Assembly: GCF_020524045.1 (NCBI RefSeq)
Contig: NZ_JAIVKL010000004.1
Coordinates: 106,985 to 170,984, forward strand
Direction of reading: 5' to 3'
Source: Metabacillus litoralis
GTDB lineage: Bacteria > Bacillota > Bacilli > Bacillales > Bacillaceae
DNA: 64,000 nt
The position numbers and the translations under genes are program-made. Under the pieces are notes generated by a model. It made no database searches, had not been told where the DNA came from, and saw nothing but the letters and a program-made list of their open reading frames with translations. How positions within the stretch are numbered: the stretch's first letter is position 1; every line of letters starts with the position of its first letter. Of this stretch, positions 10,540 through 19,260 are shown one piece after another.

Positions 10540-11832
10540 TTGCAGACAGATAAAATGAGAAAAATTATTGGTGTACTTCTCCTTGTTTTATTTACAAGTT
10601 TAGGTTTTGTGAAAGAAGTAAGAGAATACGTTCAAATACCGAATCATATTAAGGTGTTTGAAACTCAAAATGTAAGTGTACAAAGTTCATTTCCGGTAAA
10701 TGCTTCACAAGAAACAGCAGAGGCATTTACAGTTCAAAAAAATAGTGATGGTCAAACACTTGATGTTCATGGGAAAAAGGCAGGAGAAGGAGAAGTTGTA
10801 TTCGATCTTGCAGGTTTTCCTGTTAAAAAAGTTGGTGTAGATGTTTTACCTGATTTTAAAGTTATTCCAGGTGGACAATCAATAGGTGTAAAACTAAATA
10901 GTCTTGGCGTATTGGTGGTAGGACATCACCAAATTAATACAGCAGATGGTAAAAAGTCTCCAGGTGAAATTGCAGGTGTAGAAGTTGGTGACATCATTAC
11001 AAACATCAATGGAACAAAAATTGAACAGATGAGTGATGTTACACCATACATTCAGGATGCTGGTAAAACTGGAAAGCCACTTGATTTAGTATTAAAAAGA
11101 GAAGATGAAAAAATTAAAACTAAATTATATCCTTTAAAAGATGAAAATGATCGCTCCTTTAGAATTGGTTTATATATCAGGGATTCGGCAGCTGGTATTG
11201 GAACAATGACTTTCTACGATCCTAAATCAAAGAAATATGGAGCACTTGGACATGTCATTTCAGATATGGACACTAAAAAGCCCATTGTAGTTGAGGATGG
11301 ACAAATAGTAAGGTCAACAGTTACATCGATTGAAAAAGGTAGTAATGGAAATCCTGGTGAAAAGTTAGCTAGGTTTTCGGAAGACAGAAAAATCATTGGA
11401 AATATTACACGAAATAGTGCCTTTGGAATTTTTGGTGAGCTTAATCAAGACATGAATAATGGTGTAATGGATAAAGCAATGCCGATCGCACTATCAAATG
11501 AGGTAAAAGAAGGACCTGCAAAAATTTTAACTGTTGTTGATAGTGATAAGGTGGAAGAATTTGAAGTCGAAGTTGTCAGTTCTGTTCCACAGAAGTTTCC
11601 AGCGACGAAAGGTATGGTTATAAAAATAACGGATAAACGACTTTTGGATAAGACTGGTGGTATTGTTCAAGGTATGAGTGGTAGCCCGATCATACAAAAT
11701 GGTAAAGTGATTGGTGCTGTTACACATGTTTTTGTAAACGATCCAACAAGCGGGTATGGTGTTCATATTGAATGGATGCTAAATGAAGCTGGAATTGATA
11801 TTTATTCCAAACAACAACAAAAAGTAAGTTAA
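10540..11832 (+). CDS. spoIVB: SpoIVB serine peptidase (pro-sigma-K checkpoint)
   Basis: SpoIVB is secreted from the forespore into the intermembrane space and cleaves SpoIVFA, which triggers pro-sigma-K processing. The 430-residue protein has an N-terminal signal anchor (residues 8-22), a PDZ domain ([18 protein letters not shown]) and an S55 peptidase domain with His238 ([10 protein letters not shown]) and Ser382 (VQGMSGSPI). I kept the TTG start at 10540 because it matches the length of homologues; AGGAG lies 11 bases upstream, and an ATG five codons later is the alternative. Next to spo0A, as in B. subtilis. Confidence 0.97.
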   Translation: MQTDKMRKIIGVLLLVLFTSLGFVKEVREYVQIPNHIKVFETQNVSVQSSFPVNASQETAEAFTVQKNSDGQTLDVHGKKAGEGEVVFDLAGFPVKKVGVDVLPDFKVIPGGQSIGVKLNSLGVLVVGHHQINTADGKKSPGEIAGVEVGDIITNINGTKIEQMSDVTPYIQDAGKTGKPLDLVLKREDEKIKTKLYPLKDENDRSFRIGLYIRDSAAGIGTMTFYDPKSKKYGALGHVISDMDTKKPIVVEDGQIVRSTVTSIEKGSNGNPGEKLARFSEDRKIIGNITRNSAFGIFGELNQDMNNGVMDKAMPIALSNEVKEGPAKILTVVDSDKVEEFEVEVVSSVPQKFPATKGMVIKITDKRLLDKTGGIVQGMSGSPIIQNGKVIGAVTHVFVNDPTSGYGVHIEWMLNEAGIDIYSKQQQKVS

Positions 11833-11835
11833 AAT

Positions 11836-11877
11836 AAAAACTGTCAAGAAAATTCTGTTTTCTTGACAGTTTTTATT
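11836..11877 (+). terminator. Terminator after spoIVB
   Basis: AAAACTGTCAAGAAAA pairs with TTTTCTTGACAGTTTT around TTCTG and runs into further T residues. Confidence 0.9.
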
Positions 11878-11932
11878 ATTTTTGCTTTCCATTTTAGGTG
11901 ATGTTAGGTAAAATAAAAGAAAGAAAAGATTT

Positions 11933-12110
11933 TTCGACAAAACTAATATTAATATAAAAGTCAAATGGTGTATTTAGTCGAATTACGGAGTATAATGGAG
12001 AAAAACTATGTTTTCCTTCATTTTTTAAAGTTTTTTTAAAAATTTAAAGGAATTTTCGAAGAAATGTCGAAATTGTTAACGTAATCGTATATATATATAA
12101 TAGGAATCAT
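11933..12110 (+). promoter_or_regulatory. spo0A control region with 0A boxes and two promoters
   Basis: Matches to the Spo0A box TGTCGAA are seen at 12065-12071 (exact), at 11933-11939 on the other strand (exact) and at 11976-11982 (AGTCGAA). TATAAT at 11991-11996 could be the -10 of a vegetative sigma-A promoter. AAAGGAATT at 12046-12054 followed by GTCGAAAT about 12 bases later fits a sigma-H promoter, with the -10 overlapping a 0A box. The arrangement resembles the Pv/Ps system known for B. subtilis spo0A; the assignment is by similarity of layout. Confidence 0.7.
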
Positions 12111-12150
12111 AAGTGCATTCGTGCTAATTAGGAATGAGGAGGAAATATTT

Positions 12151-12939
12151 GTGAATAAAATTAAAGTATGTGTAGTTGATGATAACCGAGAACTCGTAGG
12201 TTTACTTGAAGAGTATCTATCAAGTCAAGAGGATATGGAAGTTCTTGGTGTAGCATATAATGGTCAAGAATGTTTAACGATGTTAAAGGAGAAAGAACCT
12301 GATGTATTAGTGTTGGATATTATTATGCCACATCTTGATGGGTTAGGAGTATTAGAGAAGATCAGACAATTGGATCGTCCTCAGCCGAATGTAATTATGC
12401 TAACAGCTTTCGGTCAAGAAGATGTAACGAAGAAGGCTGTAGATCTTGGAGCGGCATATTTTATTCTAAAGCCATTTGATATGGAAGGTTTAGCGAGTCA
12501 TATCCGTCAAGTTAGTGGAAATGCAGCGCCAATCCTTAAGCGTGCTAACTCAAGTATGAGATCTCATGAAACGCCAACTAAAGGTAGAAATCTAGATGCG
12601 AATATAACAAGTATCATCCATGAAATAGGTGTTCCAGCTCATATTAAAGGATATTTATACTTACGTGAAGCTATTTCAATGGTTTACAATGATATTGAAC
12701 TATTAGGCTCAATCACGAAAGTGCTTTATCCTGATATCGCTAAAAAATACAACACAACAGCTTCCCGTGTTGAACGTGCAATTCGTCATGCTATTGAAGT
12801 TGCTTGGAGCCGTGGAAATATTGATTCAATCTCAACTTTATTTGGGTACACAGTAAGTATGACAAAAGCAAAACCGACAAACAGTGAATTTATTGCGATG
12901 GTTGCTGATAAACTTCGTTTAGAACATAAAGCTAGCTGA
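12151..12939 (+). CDS. spo0A: Sporulation master regulator Spo0A
   Basis: Spo0A is the phosphorelay response regulator that commits the cell to sporulation. The 262-residue protein has a receiver domain with acidic D10/D11, phospho-acceptor D56 ([10 protein letters not shown]) and lysine in FILKPFD. A variable linker (residues about 128-150) leads to the DNA-binding domain, which is nearly invariant ([47 protein letters not shown]). GTG at 12151 is the start: AGGAGG lies 8 bases upstream and homologues begin M-x-KIKVC; an ATG-like frame extension to 12121 overlaps the SD. Confidence 0.98.
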   Translation: MNKIKVCVVDDNRELVGLLEEYLSSQEDMEVLGVAYNGQECLTMLKEKEPDVLVLDIIMPHLDGLGVLEKIRQLDRPQPNVIMLTAFGQEDVTKKAVDLGAAYFILKPFDMEGLASHIRQVSGNAAPILKRANSSMRSHETPTKGRNLDANITSIIHEIGVPAHIKGYLYLREAISMVYNDIELLGSITKVLYPDIAKKYNTTASRVERAIRHAIEVAWSRGNIDSISTLFGYTVSMTKAKPTNSEFIAMVADKLRLEHKAS

Positions 12940-13045
12940 AAGGAATAAATTTCAGACGTGTTAAGGACATGGCTTTTTGAATTTATTGTTTCAGTAACAG
13001 AAGTAAGTGACAGACAGTCAATGTTCGTATTTAATTTTATCATTC

Positions 13046-13092
13046 AAAAGCATCCTAGTTTATTCGTCTTTCGATAAACAGGATGCTTTTTT
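13046..13092. terminator. Bidirectional terminator between spo0A and the ferritin-like gene
   Basis: AAAAGCATCCT pairs with AGGATGCTTTT, and the stem continues with GTTTAT/ATAAAC. T runs flank both sides, so it can end spo0A and the convergent gene at 13162. Confidence 0.8.
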
Positions 13093-13161
13093 GTTGTCTC
13101 ATTATTAAGTTTCTTTCAGGATCTTCCTAGATGAATTTTAATTTGTTAAAAATTGTTGGCT

Positions 13162-13656
13162 TTATCTACGTTCTAACTTTTGTAAATGAGTGTGAGAATC
13201 CATTCTTAATTGTTTAAATATCGATAGTACATCATCTGGGAAAACCTCTATTAATTCAAGCTTGTTGTACATTGAAATATTTTCTTTTTCTTTTTCTATC
13301 CCGTTTGAAAATGCATGTTCAAGGGAGGGAGGGGAGTTTGTATAGTTTTTCGCTTTATCTTTGGGGACTTCTATGTTGTATTTCTTAAAAAGAGTTAGAA
13401 GTGTACTGATATGATGTTTTTCAGCCACTTTTATTTGAACAAATGGCCGAATTGCACCGAACTTATCAATATATACATCATAGTTGGCTTGTGCTAAATA
13501 TTCATCTTCTAAAGAATAAGTTAAAGCTTTTACTAGTGAAAGATCTTGATCTCTTAGCGCCCCGTTGGCACCATAGGATTCTGGTGCTTTTGCATAGGTA
13601 GCATTGGTAGTGAAAATACTAAAAAGTAGAAGAAGTACTGTTAGGGTTTGTCTCAT
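13162..13656 (-). CDS. Secreted ferritin-like protein (DUF2202 type)
   Basis: The 164-residue product starts with a signal peptide (hydrophobic residues 4-18, probable cut near ATYA-KA). The rest is helical and carries the ferritin-like signature of spaced acidic/histidine residues: LEDEYLAQANYD, VAEKHHISTL and EKENISMYNKL. Similar secreted DUF2202 proteins occur in Bacillaceae, and their function is not established. AGGAG lies about 9 bases before the ATG. It lies 89 bases downstream of the fabH gene on the same strand and might share its transcript. Metal binding is inferred, not shown. Confidence 0.75.
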   Translation of the reverse strand: MRQTLTVLLLLFSIFTTNATYAKAPESYGANGALRDQDLSLVKALTYSLEDEYLAQANYDVYIDKFGAIRPFVQIKVAEKHHISTLLTLFKKYNIEVPKDKAKNYTNSPPSLEHAFSNGIEKEKENISMYNKLELIEVFPDDVLSIFKQLRMDSHTHLQKLERR

Positions 13657-13745
13657 TTTCTCAACTCCTATGTTAAAACTATACTACATTTAGTATTTTC
13701 TATATTTGTTGAAATATGTAATTTTACTTTAACCTAAAGTTATAG

Positions 13746-14720
13746 TTAACCCCATCGAATTAAATGTCCACATTGTGTAAGGCCTCCACCAAACCCATAT
13801 AATAAAACCAGATCACCAACATTAATCTTACCTTCTTTAATCCCAAGATCCATAGCTAGTGGAATGGATGCTGCTGAAGTGTTACCATACTTTTCTAAAC
13901 TGTATAATGTTTGGTCGAGACGAATACTTGCTTTATTGCATATAGATTCAATCATTCTTAAATTTGCGCTATGAGGAATAAACCAGTTAACATCATGTAA
14001 AGTGTATGGAGATTTCTCCATTAGAGATTTTATTCCGTTAGGAACAGTGGATACTGCCCATTTATATACTTCACGTCCATTTTGAACAAACTGACGTTTA
14101 TGTTGAAGCTCTTGGTCAAACATCATATGTGAAAAATTAGTTCCGTACAAATGCATTGCTTTTTCTCCCTCAGAGGTGACTGTAGAAGAGAGAAATCCAC
14201 CATTCTCACTTTGTTCTACAAGAACAACACCTGCTCCATCTCCAAATAAAATACATGTAGATCTGTCAGTGAAATCAGTAATTTTTGATAATGTTTCAGC
14301 ACCAACAACAAGGATCTTTTTGTGAAGTCCACTAGTAATTAAACTGTTTGCCATATGTAATCCATAAGTGAAGCCTGCACATGCTGCATTAAGGTCGATG
14401 GCTCCAGCGTGTTTTATACCTAACTTACCTTGAATATAGGAAGCTACACTTGGTGTTAGGTAATCAGGTGTTAGGGTTGTAACAATAATCATGTCAACAT
14501 CACGAATGTCTTTATTAAAGCGCGCTGTTAAATCTTGAATAGCCTTCAAAGAAAGATCACTTGTATATTCGTCAACAGCTGCAATTCTTCGTTCTTTAAT
14601 TCCTGTTCTTTTAGTAATCCATTCATCGTTTGTGTTTACTAGTTTTTCAAGATCATCATTTGTCATTACTTTGCTAGGAACATAACTACCTATAGCGGTT
14701 ATACGAGCTTTTGAATTCAT
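13746..14720 (-). CDS. fabH: Beta-ketoacyl-ACP synthase III (FabH)
   Basis: KAS III starts fatty acid synthesis by condensing an acyl-CoA primer with malonyl-ACP; in Bacillus it prefers branched primers. The 324-residue protein has the catalytic triad: Cys114 (DLNAACAGFTYG), His in FIPHSANLRM and Asn in KYGNTSAAS. The sequence resembles the second B. subtilis enzyme (FabHB/YhfB) more than FabHA. AGAGGTG precedes the ATG. A FapR-type operator lies 48 bases upstream. The bkd operon a few kilobases away makes its likely primers. This position beside spo0A is not that of B. subtilis fabHB. Confidence 0.93.
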   Translation of the reverse strand: MNSKARITAIGSYVPSKVMTNDDLEKLVNTNDEWITKRTGIKERRIAAVDEYTSDLSLKAIQDLTARFNKDIRDVDMIIVTTLTPDYLTPSVASYIQGKLGIKHAGAIDLNAACAGFTYGLHMANSLITSGLHKKILVVGAETLSKITDFTDRSTCILFGDGAGVVLVEQSENGGFLSSTVTSEGEKAMHLYGTNFSHMMFDQELQHKRQFVQNGREVYKWAVSTVPNGIKSLMEKSPYTLHDVNWFIPHSANLRMIESICNKASIRLDQTLYSLEKYGNTSAASIPLAMDLGIKEGKINVGDLVLLYGFGGGLTQCGHLIRWG

Positions 14721-14767
14721 GTGTAAACACCTCTTATTTATTTATAACCTAATAATAACATCTGGAG

Positions 14768-14784
14768 TTAGTATCTGGTACTAT
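14768..14784 (-). promoter_or_regulatory. FapR-type operator upstream of fabH
   Basis: TTAGTATCTGGTACTAT (plus strand) is an imperfect palindrome. It closely follows the FapR site known from Bacillus fatty acid genes (TTAGTACC...TACTAA type). It lies 48 bases upstream of the minus-strand fabH start, where a repressor could block transcription until malonyl-CoA rises. A -10/-35 pair could not be assigned with confidence. The rest of the 14785-15051 gap shows no gene. Confidence 0.72.
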
Positions 14785-15051
14785 ATTTTATTTTTTAATT
14801 TATTTAGTTTTGGTCGATTTTACTCTATAGAACTTTATTGATTGGGCTAAATAAGTAAAATGTCTTTAGAAATTTCAAATAGGATGCTTCATGTCTGCAC
14901 TATCTATATAATGGACAAACCAATGCTTTACTAAGCTAATTTTCAGTGAAATTGTAGCTAGGATGTTTTTGCTTTTATGGAAAAGTAGTATGATAATAGG
15001 AGTTGGTTTTTAGGAGTAGGAATTCGTTTAAAATAAATAAAATTTGCGCAA

Positions 15052-15092
15052 CGAAAAAAGAAAGACTGATTTAGTCTTCCTTTTCGTTTTCT
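15052..15092 (-). terminator. Terminator of yycC (minus strand)
   Basis: Read on the minus strand, AAGGAAGACT pairs with AGTCTTTCTT and a T run follows. The left arm overlaps the last codons of yycC. Confidence 0.75.
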
Positions 15093-15223
15093 TCCTTTTT
15101 ATTAAGTTCAGCTAGCTTTGCAAGTAAGATATGCTGTGGCATATGCATCACCTGTTCAAGTGGTATGTTTAGTGATTTTGCAAGCTTCTGTGCTGTATCT
15201 GCAGATATTTGTAATGGTCTCAT
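15071..15223 (-). CDS. yycC: YycC-like small protein
   Basis: A 50-codon gene. It begins MRPLQISADTAQKLAKSLN and contains HMPQHILLAKLAEL, then a charged tail (KKEENEKED). AGGAGG lies 8 bases before the ATG and a terminator directly follows the stop, so it is a real expression unit despite its size. The sequence looks like the YycC family of Bacillus, whose function is unknown. The gene is divergent from yqiK, whose start lies 51 bases away. Confidence 0.85.
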   Translation of the reverse strand: MRPLQISADTAQKLAKSLNIPLEQVMHMPQHILLAKLAELNKKEENEKED

Positions 15224-15273
15224 TTAACATTCCTCCTGAATCTTATTTTACACGAAATGAAGGAGCATACAAG

Positions 15274-15996
15274 ATGACATTGATTTTAGGACATAGAGGT
15301 GCCGCTGGGACATATCCGGAGAATACGATGCTTTCGTTTAAAGAAGCTATGAAAGCAGGAGCCGATGGAATTGAGTTAGATGTGCAAATGACAAAAGATG
15401 GTGTGCTTGTTGTTATTCATGATGAAACAGTTGATCGAACGACTAATGGTACCGGATTTATTAAAGATTTAACTTCTGATGAGATAACAAAGTTAGATGC
15501 TTGTTTTTCTTTTTCTCAATATAGTGGCAAGTCTTTTATACCAACACTAGAAGAAGTGCTAAAGTGGGCAGTTACGCTTCCAACAATCATTCTTAACATA
15601 GAGTTAAAGAACGGAATTGTCGAATATCCAGAGATGGAAGAAAAAACGATTTCTTTAATTTTAAAATATAAGCTAGAAGACAAAGTGATTCTTTCTTCTT
15701 TTAATCATTATAGCTTGGTGAACTGTAAGAGTATTTCACCTGATATCGAAACTGCTGCTTTATATATGGAAGGCTTATATAAGCCATGGGAGTACGCAAG
15801 AAGTATTGGTGCAGATAGTTTACATCCACATTTTTATGCTGCGAAAAATTCAATTATTAAAGAAGCTCAAGCTTGTGGGGTGGCTGTAAGGCCTTTTACA
15901 GTAAATGATCGAGGAGTGATGAAACAATTGATTCATGAAAAAGTAGCGGCGATTATTACTGATTATCCTGAACGTGCTTTGGAGATACGAGGGTAG
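15274..15996 (+). CDS. yqiK: Glycerophosphodiester phosphodiesterase
   Basis: The GDPD family hydrolyses glycerophosphodiesters to glycerol 3-phosphate and an alcohol. The 240-residue TIM-barrel protein has the N-terminal GHRGAAGTYPENT motif (His7), the second histidine in VVIHDETVDRTTNG, an acidic pair in ELDVQM, and LNIELK. The ATG at 15274 is preceded by AAGGAG at 8 bases; a longer frame reaching 15118 runs antisense across yycC and has no ribosome site. No signal peptide is seen, so it is likely cytoplasmic. The position between spo0A and bkdR matches B. subtilis yqiK. Confidence 0.92.
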   Translation: MTLILGHRGAAGTYPENTMLSFKEAMKAGADGIELDVQMTKDGVLVVIHDETVDRTTNGTGFIKDLTSDEITKLDACFSFSQYSGKSFIPTLEEVLKWAVTLPTIILNIELKNGIVEYPEMEEKTISLILKYKLEDKVILSSFNHYSLVNCKSISPDIETAALYMEGLYKPWEYARSIGADSLHPHFYAAKNSIIKEAQACGVAVRPFTVNDRGVMKQLIHEKVAAIITDYPERALEIRG

Positions 15997-16004
15997 ATAA
16001 GAAA

Positions 16005-16346
16005 GAGGCTGGGACATAATTAAAGAAGTCATACAAAAAGACGAATAAATCTAAATTCAGGTAAGCTGAAAGAAACGAGTTCGTTCCATTTCGCTGCAGA
16101 CACTCGCTTTCCGCGGGGAGGAAGCTAAGCCTCCTCGGCGCAAGCACCTGTGGGGTCTCAGCCTTTCCTCAGCACCCGCAGGAGTCGAGTGTCTTCCGCT
16201 TCATTCCACTAGTTCTTAAAAAGTATGGAAAATCAAAAAAATATTGAAGAGGCAAATAAAAACCCGAACTATTAGGCAAATGTTTAATTGACAGATCACC
16301 TAATAATTCGGGTTTTTTTATAGCCTAATACTTATCTCCCAACCTC
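16005..16346 (+). repeat. Large GC-rich intergenic repeat, copy 2 (composite)
   Basis: A 342-bp element bounded by GAGGCTGGGA and its near-complement TCCCAACCTC. The interior has CGCTTTCCGCGGGG, GCCTCCTCGGCGC, TGTGGGGTCTC and CCCGCAGGAGTCGAGTGTC. These are the reverse complements of core strings in the repeat at 1799-1984. The 3' part ends in a strong hairpin at 16258-16319 built into the element. Similar blocks are familiar between Bacillaceae genes. No coding capacity is seen. Confidence 0.8.
16258..16319. terminator. Terminator inside the repeat after yqiK
   Basis: AAAAACCCGAA, then ATTAGG, pair with CCTAAT, then TTCGGGTTTTTT, across a 22-base loop. T and A runs on both sides allow it to act for yqiK and for the convergent yqzF. 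Confidence 0.8.
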
Positions 16347-16374
16347 TTTTTGCATGCTATTTTCTTTAAAACAA

Positions 16375-16611
16375 TCATTTTCTAGCAAATCTTTTCTGAA
16401 CTTTATTTCTTTTACGATCACGATAAAATATAAAACCTGCAACAAAGCTTAAACCGCCCAAAAATAGCAACAGACCTAATATAAATTGTAGCCATAGAAA
16501 AGGGATAGGGGGCTGAAGTAAGCCAAATGTCATATCGCGCATAAGTTTAATTCCATATACAGCAAAAAGACCTGGAATGACCATGATGATTAATGCAATT
16601 ATTCTAGACAT
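16375..16611 (-). CDS. yqzF: DUF2627 membrane protein YqzF
   Basis: A 78-residue protein with two hydrophobic spans (residues about 3-21 and 36-60) joined by GIKLMRDMTFGLLQPPIPFLW and closed by a basic tail RDRKRNKVQKRFARK. This is the pattern of the DUF2627/YqzF family of Bacillaceae, function unknown. I use the ATG at 16611 (MSRIIAL): AAAGGA lies about 11 bases upstream and the length fits the family. A longer frame to 16707 adds a non-conserved charged stretch. Confidence 0.85.
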   Translation of the reverse strand: MSRIIALIIMVIPGLFAVYGIKLMRDMTFGLLQPPIPFLWLQFILGLLLFLGGLSFVAGFIFYRDRKRNKVQKRFARK

Positions 16612-16700
16612 AAAAATATAGTCCTTTCTTTTTCTCGCATTATAATTGTCTGTTTCTATAACGAGTTTGTCAAGTCTTATCCTATAGGCTATGATAAAGG

Positions 16701-16718
16701 TGTGCAAAAAATTGCAAA
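16701..16718. promoter_or_regulatory. Candidate BkdR site upstream of bkdR
   Basis: TGTGCA-N6-TGCAAA lies 54 bases before the bkdR start. The inverse arrangement TTTGCA-N6-TGCA recurs directly downstream of bkdR, before the bkd operon. The match suggests a shared operator, possibly BkdR autoregulation; this is inference. Confidence 0.4.
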
Positions 16719-16771
16719 TGATCTCAATCGGGATGTTATATAACTAGTTATTTAAAGGGGATAGGTTAAAT

Positions 16772-18844
16772 ATGCAACGAGTCATGATTGTAGGTGCGGG
16801 TAAAGGTGGAATGGCCTTACTAAAAAGATTAGTGGAAACTAACATTATGCAAGTAGTTGCTGTTATTGACAAAGATGATCAAGCTCCTGGTTTGGCTTAT
16901 GCGAGACAATTGGGAATTGCAACAGATGTTAGTTGGAAAAAGATGCTAAGTGAAAACGTAAGTATTATCATTGAAGCAACAGGTAGTGAAGAAGTTATGT
17001 ATGAGCTTCAAAGCCAAGTGGCTCATGATGTGGTGATTATTCCCGGCTCTGTTGCGTATATTATTTCTGATCTTGTTGATGAAAAGGAAGTATTAATTGC
17101 CAAACTTAAAGAAGAAGCTTATAAGCAGCAAACCATTTTAGATTCAACAAATGATGGAATGATTGTCATTGATACGAATGAAAACATTATTCTTTTTAAT
17201 AAAACGGCAGAAGAAATTACTGGGTTTTCACGAAAAAGTGCTCTAGGTATGAAAGTTAATGAAGTTATACCGTCAAGTTTACTTCCAAGAACACTTAAAT
17301 CACGTGAGTTGGAAACAAACCAAGAACAAGTACTAGAAAATGGTTTGAAAATCATTACAACAAGGATGCCAATGATCGATGAATCTGGTAATTTACTTGG
17401 AGCAATATCTCTTTTTAAAGATATCACTGAAGTTGTTAATTTAGCAGAAGAAGTAACAGATTTGAAGGAAATTCAAGTGATGCTAGAAGCGATTATTCAG
17501 TCTTCAGAGGAGGCCATTTCTGTAGTTGATGAAGAAGGTCATGGAATTCTTATTAATCGTGCTTATACGAAAATGACAGGATTAACAGAAGAACAAGTAA
17601 TAGGTAAACCAGCTACGGCAGATATATCTGAAGGTGAAAGTATGCATATGAAGGTGCTCCAAACAAGGCGGGCAGTGCGAGGAGCAAGGATGAAGGTGGG
17701 TCCTGCTAAAAAAGATGTTATTGTCAATGTTGCACCAGTCATTGTTAACGGAAAGCTAAAAGGTAGTGTTGGTGTCATTCATGATATGTCTGAGATTCAA
17801 ACATTAACAACAGAGCTTCATCGTGCAAGACAAATTATCAGAACATTAGAAGCAAAATATTCATTTGAAGATATTATAGGAAATAGTGAAGAAATTAAAA
17901 TGGCTATAGAGCAAGCGAAACTTGGGGCGAAAACTCCTGCTACAGTTTTACTAAGAGGTGAATCTGGGACGGGGAAAGAACTTTTTGCGCACGCCATTCA
18001 TAATGCTAGTGATCGCAAATATAACAAATTTATTCGTGTGAACTGTGCAGCGATATCAGAAAACTTACTTGAAAGTGAACTGTTTGGTTATGAAGAAGGC
18101 GCTTTTTCAGGAGCGAAACGCGGAGGAAAACGAGGGTTTTTTGAGGAAGCGAATAATGGAAGCATATTTTTAGATGAAATTGGAGAATTATCTGCAAACA
18201 TGCAAGCTAAACTTCTGCGCGTTCTCCAAGAAAATGAAATAGTTAGAGTTGGAGGAACAAAACCAATAGCTGTTAATGTACGTGTAATAGCTGCAACAAA
18301 TGTCAATATAGAAAAAGCGATGTCGGAAGGAAGTTTTCGAGAAGATTTATATTATCGTCTTAATCGTTACCCGATTTCCATACCTCCACTTAGGGATCGA
18401 AAGGAAGATATACCAGCTCTTTGTGAAAGGTTAATTGGTAAGTTGAATCAAGACTACGGAAGAAATATTGAAAATGTTCACCCTAATGCAATTGACATTT
18501 TACTAAATTATGATTGGCCAGGAAATGTACGAGAGCTTGAAAACATCCTTGGTAGAGCTATTATATTTATGGAACATCATGAAGTGGAAATTGATGGTAA
18601 ACATATTCCGATGCTTCAACTTGCATCAAAAGAAAAAAAAGTACAAGAAAATGTTCCTTTTGTTCATACTAATCATGAGAAACTCTCTGATGTTGTCGAA
18701 AAGGTTGAAGCAGATGTGATTAAGAATTCTTTAGAAATACATGAATATAATCGCACTAAGACGGCAAAAGCATTAGGGATCTCATTAAGGAGCTTGTATT
18801 ATAAGATGGAAAAATATAACCTTGCAAATAATAGCGTGCAATAA
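16772..18844 (+). CDS. bkdR: Sigma-54-dependent activator BkdR
   Basis: BkdR activates the bkd operon with SigL (sigma-54) RNA polymerase when branched-chain amino acids are available. The 690-residue protein has an N-terminal Rossmann-like domain ([16 protein letters not shown], residues about 5-115), two PAS domains (about 125-230 and 240-345) and an AAA+ domain with Walker A GESGTGKE (396-403). The sigma-54 contact loop reads GAFSGA, a mild variant of GAFTGA, and Walker B is FLDEIGE. A Fis-type helix-turn-helix ends it ([20 protein letters not shown]). The length equals B. subtilis BkdR. The nucleotide-binding-like N-terminus may be a sensor. Confidence 0.96.
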   Translation: MQRVMIVGAGKGGMALLKRLVETNIMQVVAVIDKDDQAPGLAYARQLGIATDVSWKKMLSENVSIIIEATGSEEVMYELQSQVAHDVVIIPGSVAYIISDLVDEKEVLIAKLKEEAYKQQTILDSTNDGMIVIDTNENIILFNKTAEEITGFSRKSALGMKVNEVIPSSLLPRTLKSRELETNQEQVLENGLKIITTRMPMIDESGNLLGAISLFKDITEVVNLAEEVTDLKEIQVMLEAIIQSSEEAISVVDEEGHGILINRAYTKMTGLTEEQVIGKPATADISEGESMHMKVLQTRRAVRGARMKVGPAKKDVIVNVAPVIVNGKLKGSVGVIHDMSEIQTLTTELHRARQIIRTLEAKYSFEDIIGNSEEIKMAIEQAKLGAKTPATVLLRGESGTGKELFAHAIHNASDRKYNKFIRVNCAAISENLLESELFGYEEGAFSGAKRGGKRGFFEEANNGSIFLDEIGELSANMQAKLLRVLQENEIVRVGGTKPIAVNVRVIAATNVNIEKAMSEGSFREDLYYRLNRYPISIPPLRDRKEDIPALCERLIGKLNQDYGRNIENVHPNAIDILLNYDWPGNVRELENILGRAIIFMEHHEVEIDGKHIPMLQLASKEKKVQENVPFVHTNHEKLSDVVEKVEADVIKNSLEIHEYNRTKTAKALGISLRSLYYKMEKYNLANNSVQ

Positions 18845-18869
18845 AATTCATAGTTTGCAAAAAGGTGCA
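18822..18869. promoter_or_regulatory. Candidate BkdR enhancer (UAS) upstream of the bkd operon
   Basis: Two inverted motifs occur in tandem: TTGCA-N10-TGCAA (18822-18841, overlapping the bkdR stop) and TTTGCA-N6-TGCA (18854-18869). The second matches the motif upstream of bkdR. They lie about 320-370 bases upstream of the sigma-54 promoter, an acceptable distance for an enhancer-binding protein acting by looping. Confidence 0.45.
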
Positions 18870-18940
18870 TGATCGGTATATGATAAAGAAGTAGAAAATG
18901 AAATTTTATTACGGTTTGGACTAATAGGGTCTTTTAACAT

Positions 18941-19103
18941 AGGTTGTTTTCATAAACTTTGTTGCTTTGGCATGCTTGAAGGAAACAGCACTTTATAAAG
19001 TCTAATGGAATCTTTTCTACTAGATCAGTACCACTTATGCGATAAAAAGACTGTTTTCAACAGATAATTAAGGCAATTAGAAACAATCTTTCAGAAAAAA
19101 GCT
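18941..19103 (-). repeat. 160-bp intergenic repeat, copy E (inverted)
   Basis: Reverse complement of the family seen at 28590, 28816 and 35853. It starts GGTTGTTTTCATAAACTTTGTTGCTTT (complement of the family's right end), contains AGCACTTTATAAAGTCTA, and ends with AACAATCTTTCAGAAAA (complement of the left end). It lies between the candidate BkdR enhancer and the sigma-54 promoter. Confidence 0.75.
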
Positions 19104-19191
19104 GTACATAAAGGCAAAATGATAACCTTAAACATGAATTTTAATAGGACAAGTTAATAAATGAATGAATTATTTTTTATAAGTAATGATT

Positions 19192-19208
19192 TTGGCACGT
19201 TTTTTGCA
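19192..19208 (+). promoter_or_regulatory. Sigma-54 (SigL) promoter of the bkd operon
   Basis: TTGGCACGTTTTTTGCA matches the -24/-12 consensus, with GG at 19194-19195 and GC at 19206-19207, exactly 12 bases apart. It lies about 50 bases before ptb and agrees with the known SigL/BkdR control of the B. subtilis bkd operon. Confidence 0.93.
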
Positions 19209-19260
19209 TTAAGTTATATAGATGCAGATGAAAACTCTAGTGGAAGGATCTGGATAATAA

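Noticed and set aside
12081..12102. TA repeat near spo0A as a functional repeat
   Set aside because: A short TATATATATATAAT tract in an AT-rich promoter region is expected by composition; it may only serve as a -10-like element.
15118..15273. N-terminal extension of the GDPD frame
   Set aside because: It is antisense to yycC, has no ribosome site, and the protein's conserved start with AAGGAG is at 15274.
16639..16673. TTGACA and TATAAT on the minus strand before yqzF as a promoter
   Set aside because: The spacer is 23 bases, too long for sigma-A recognition.
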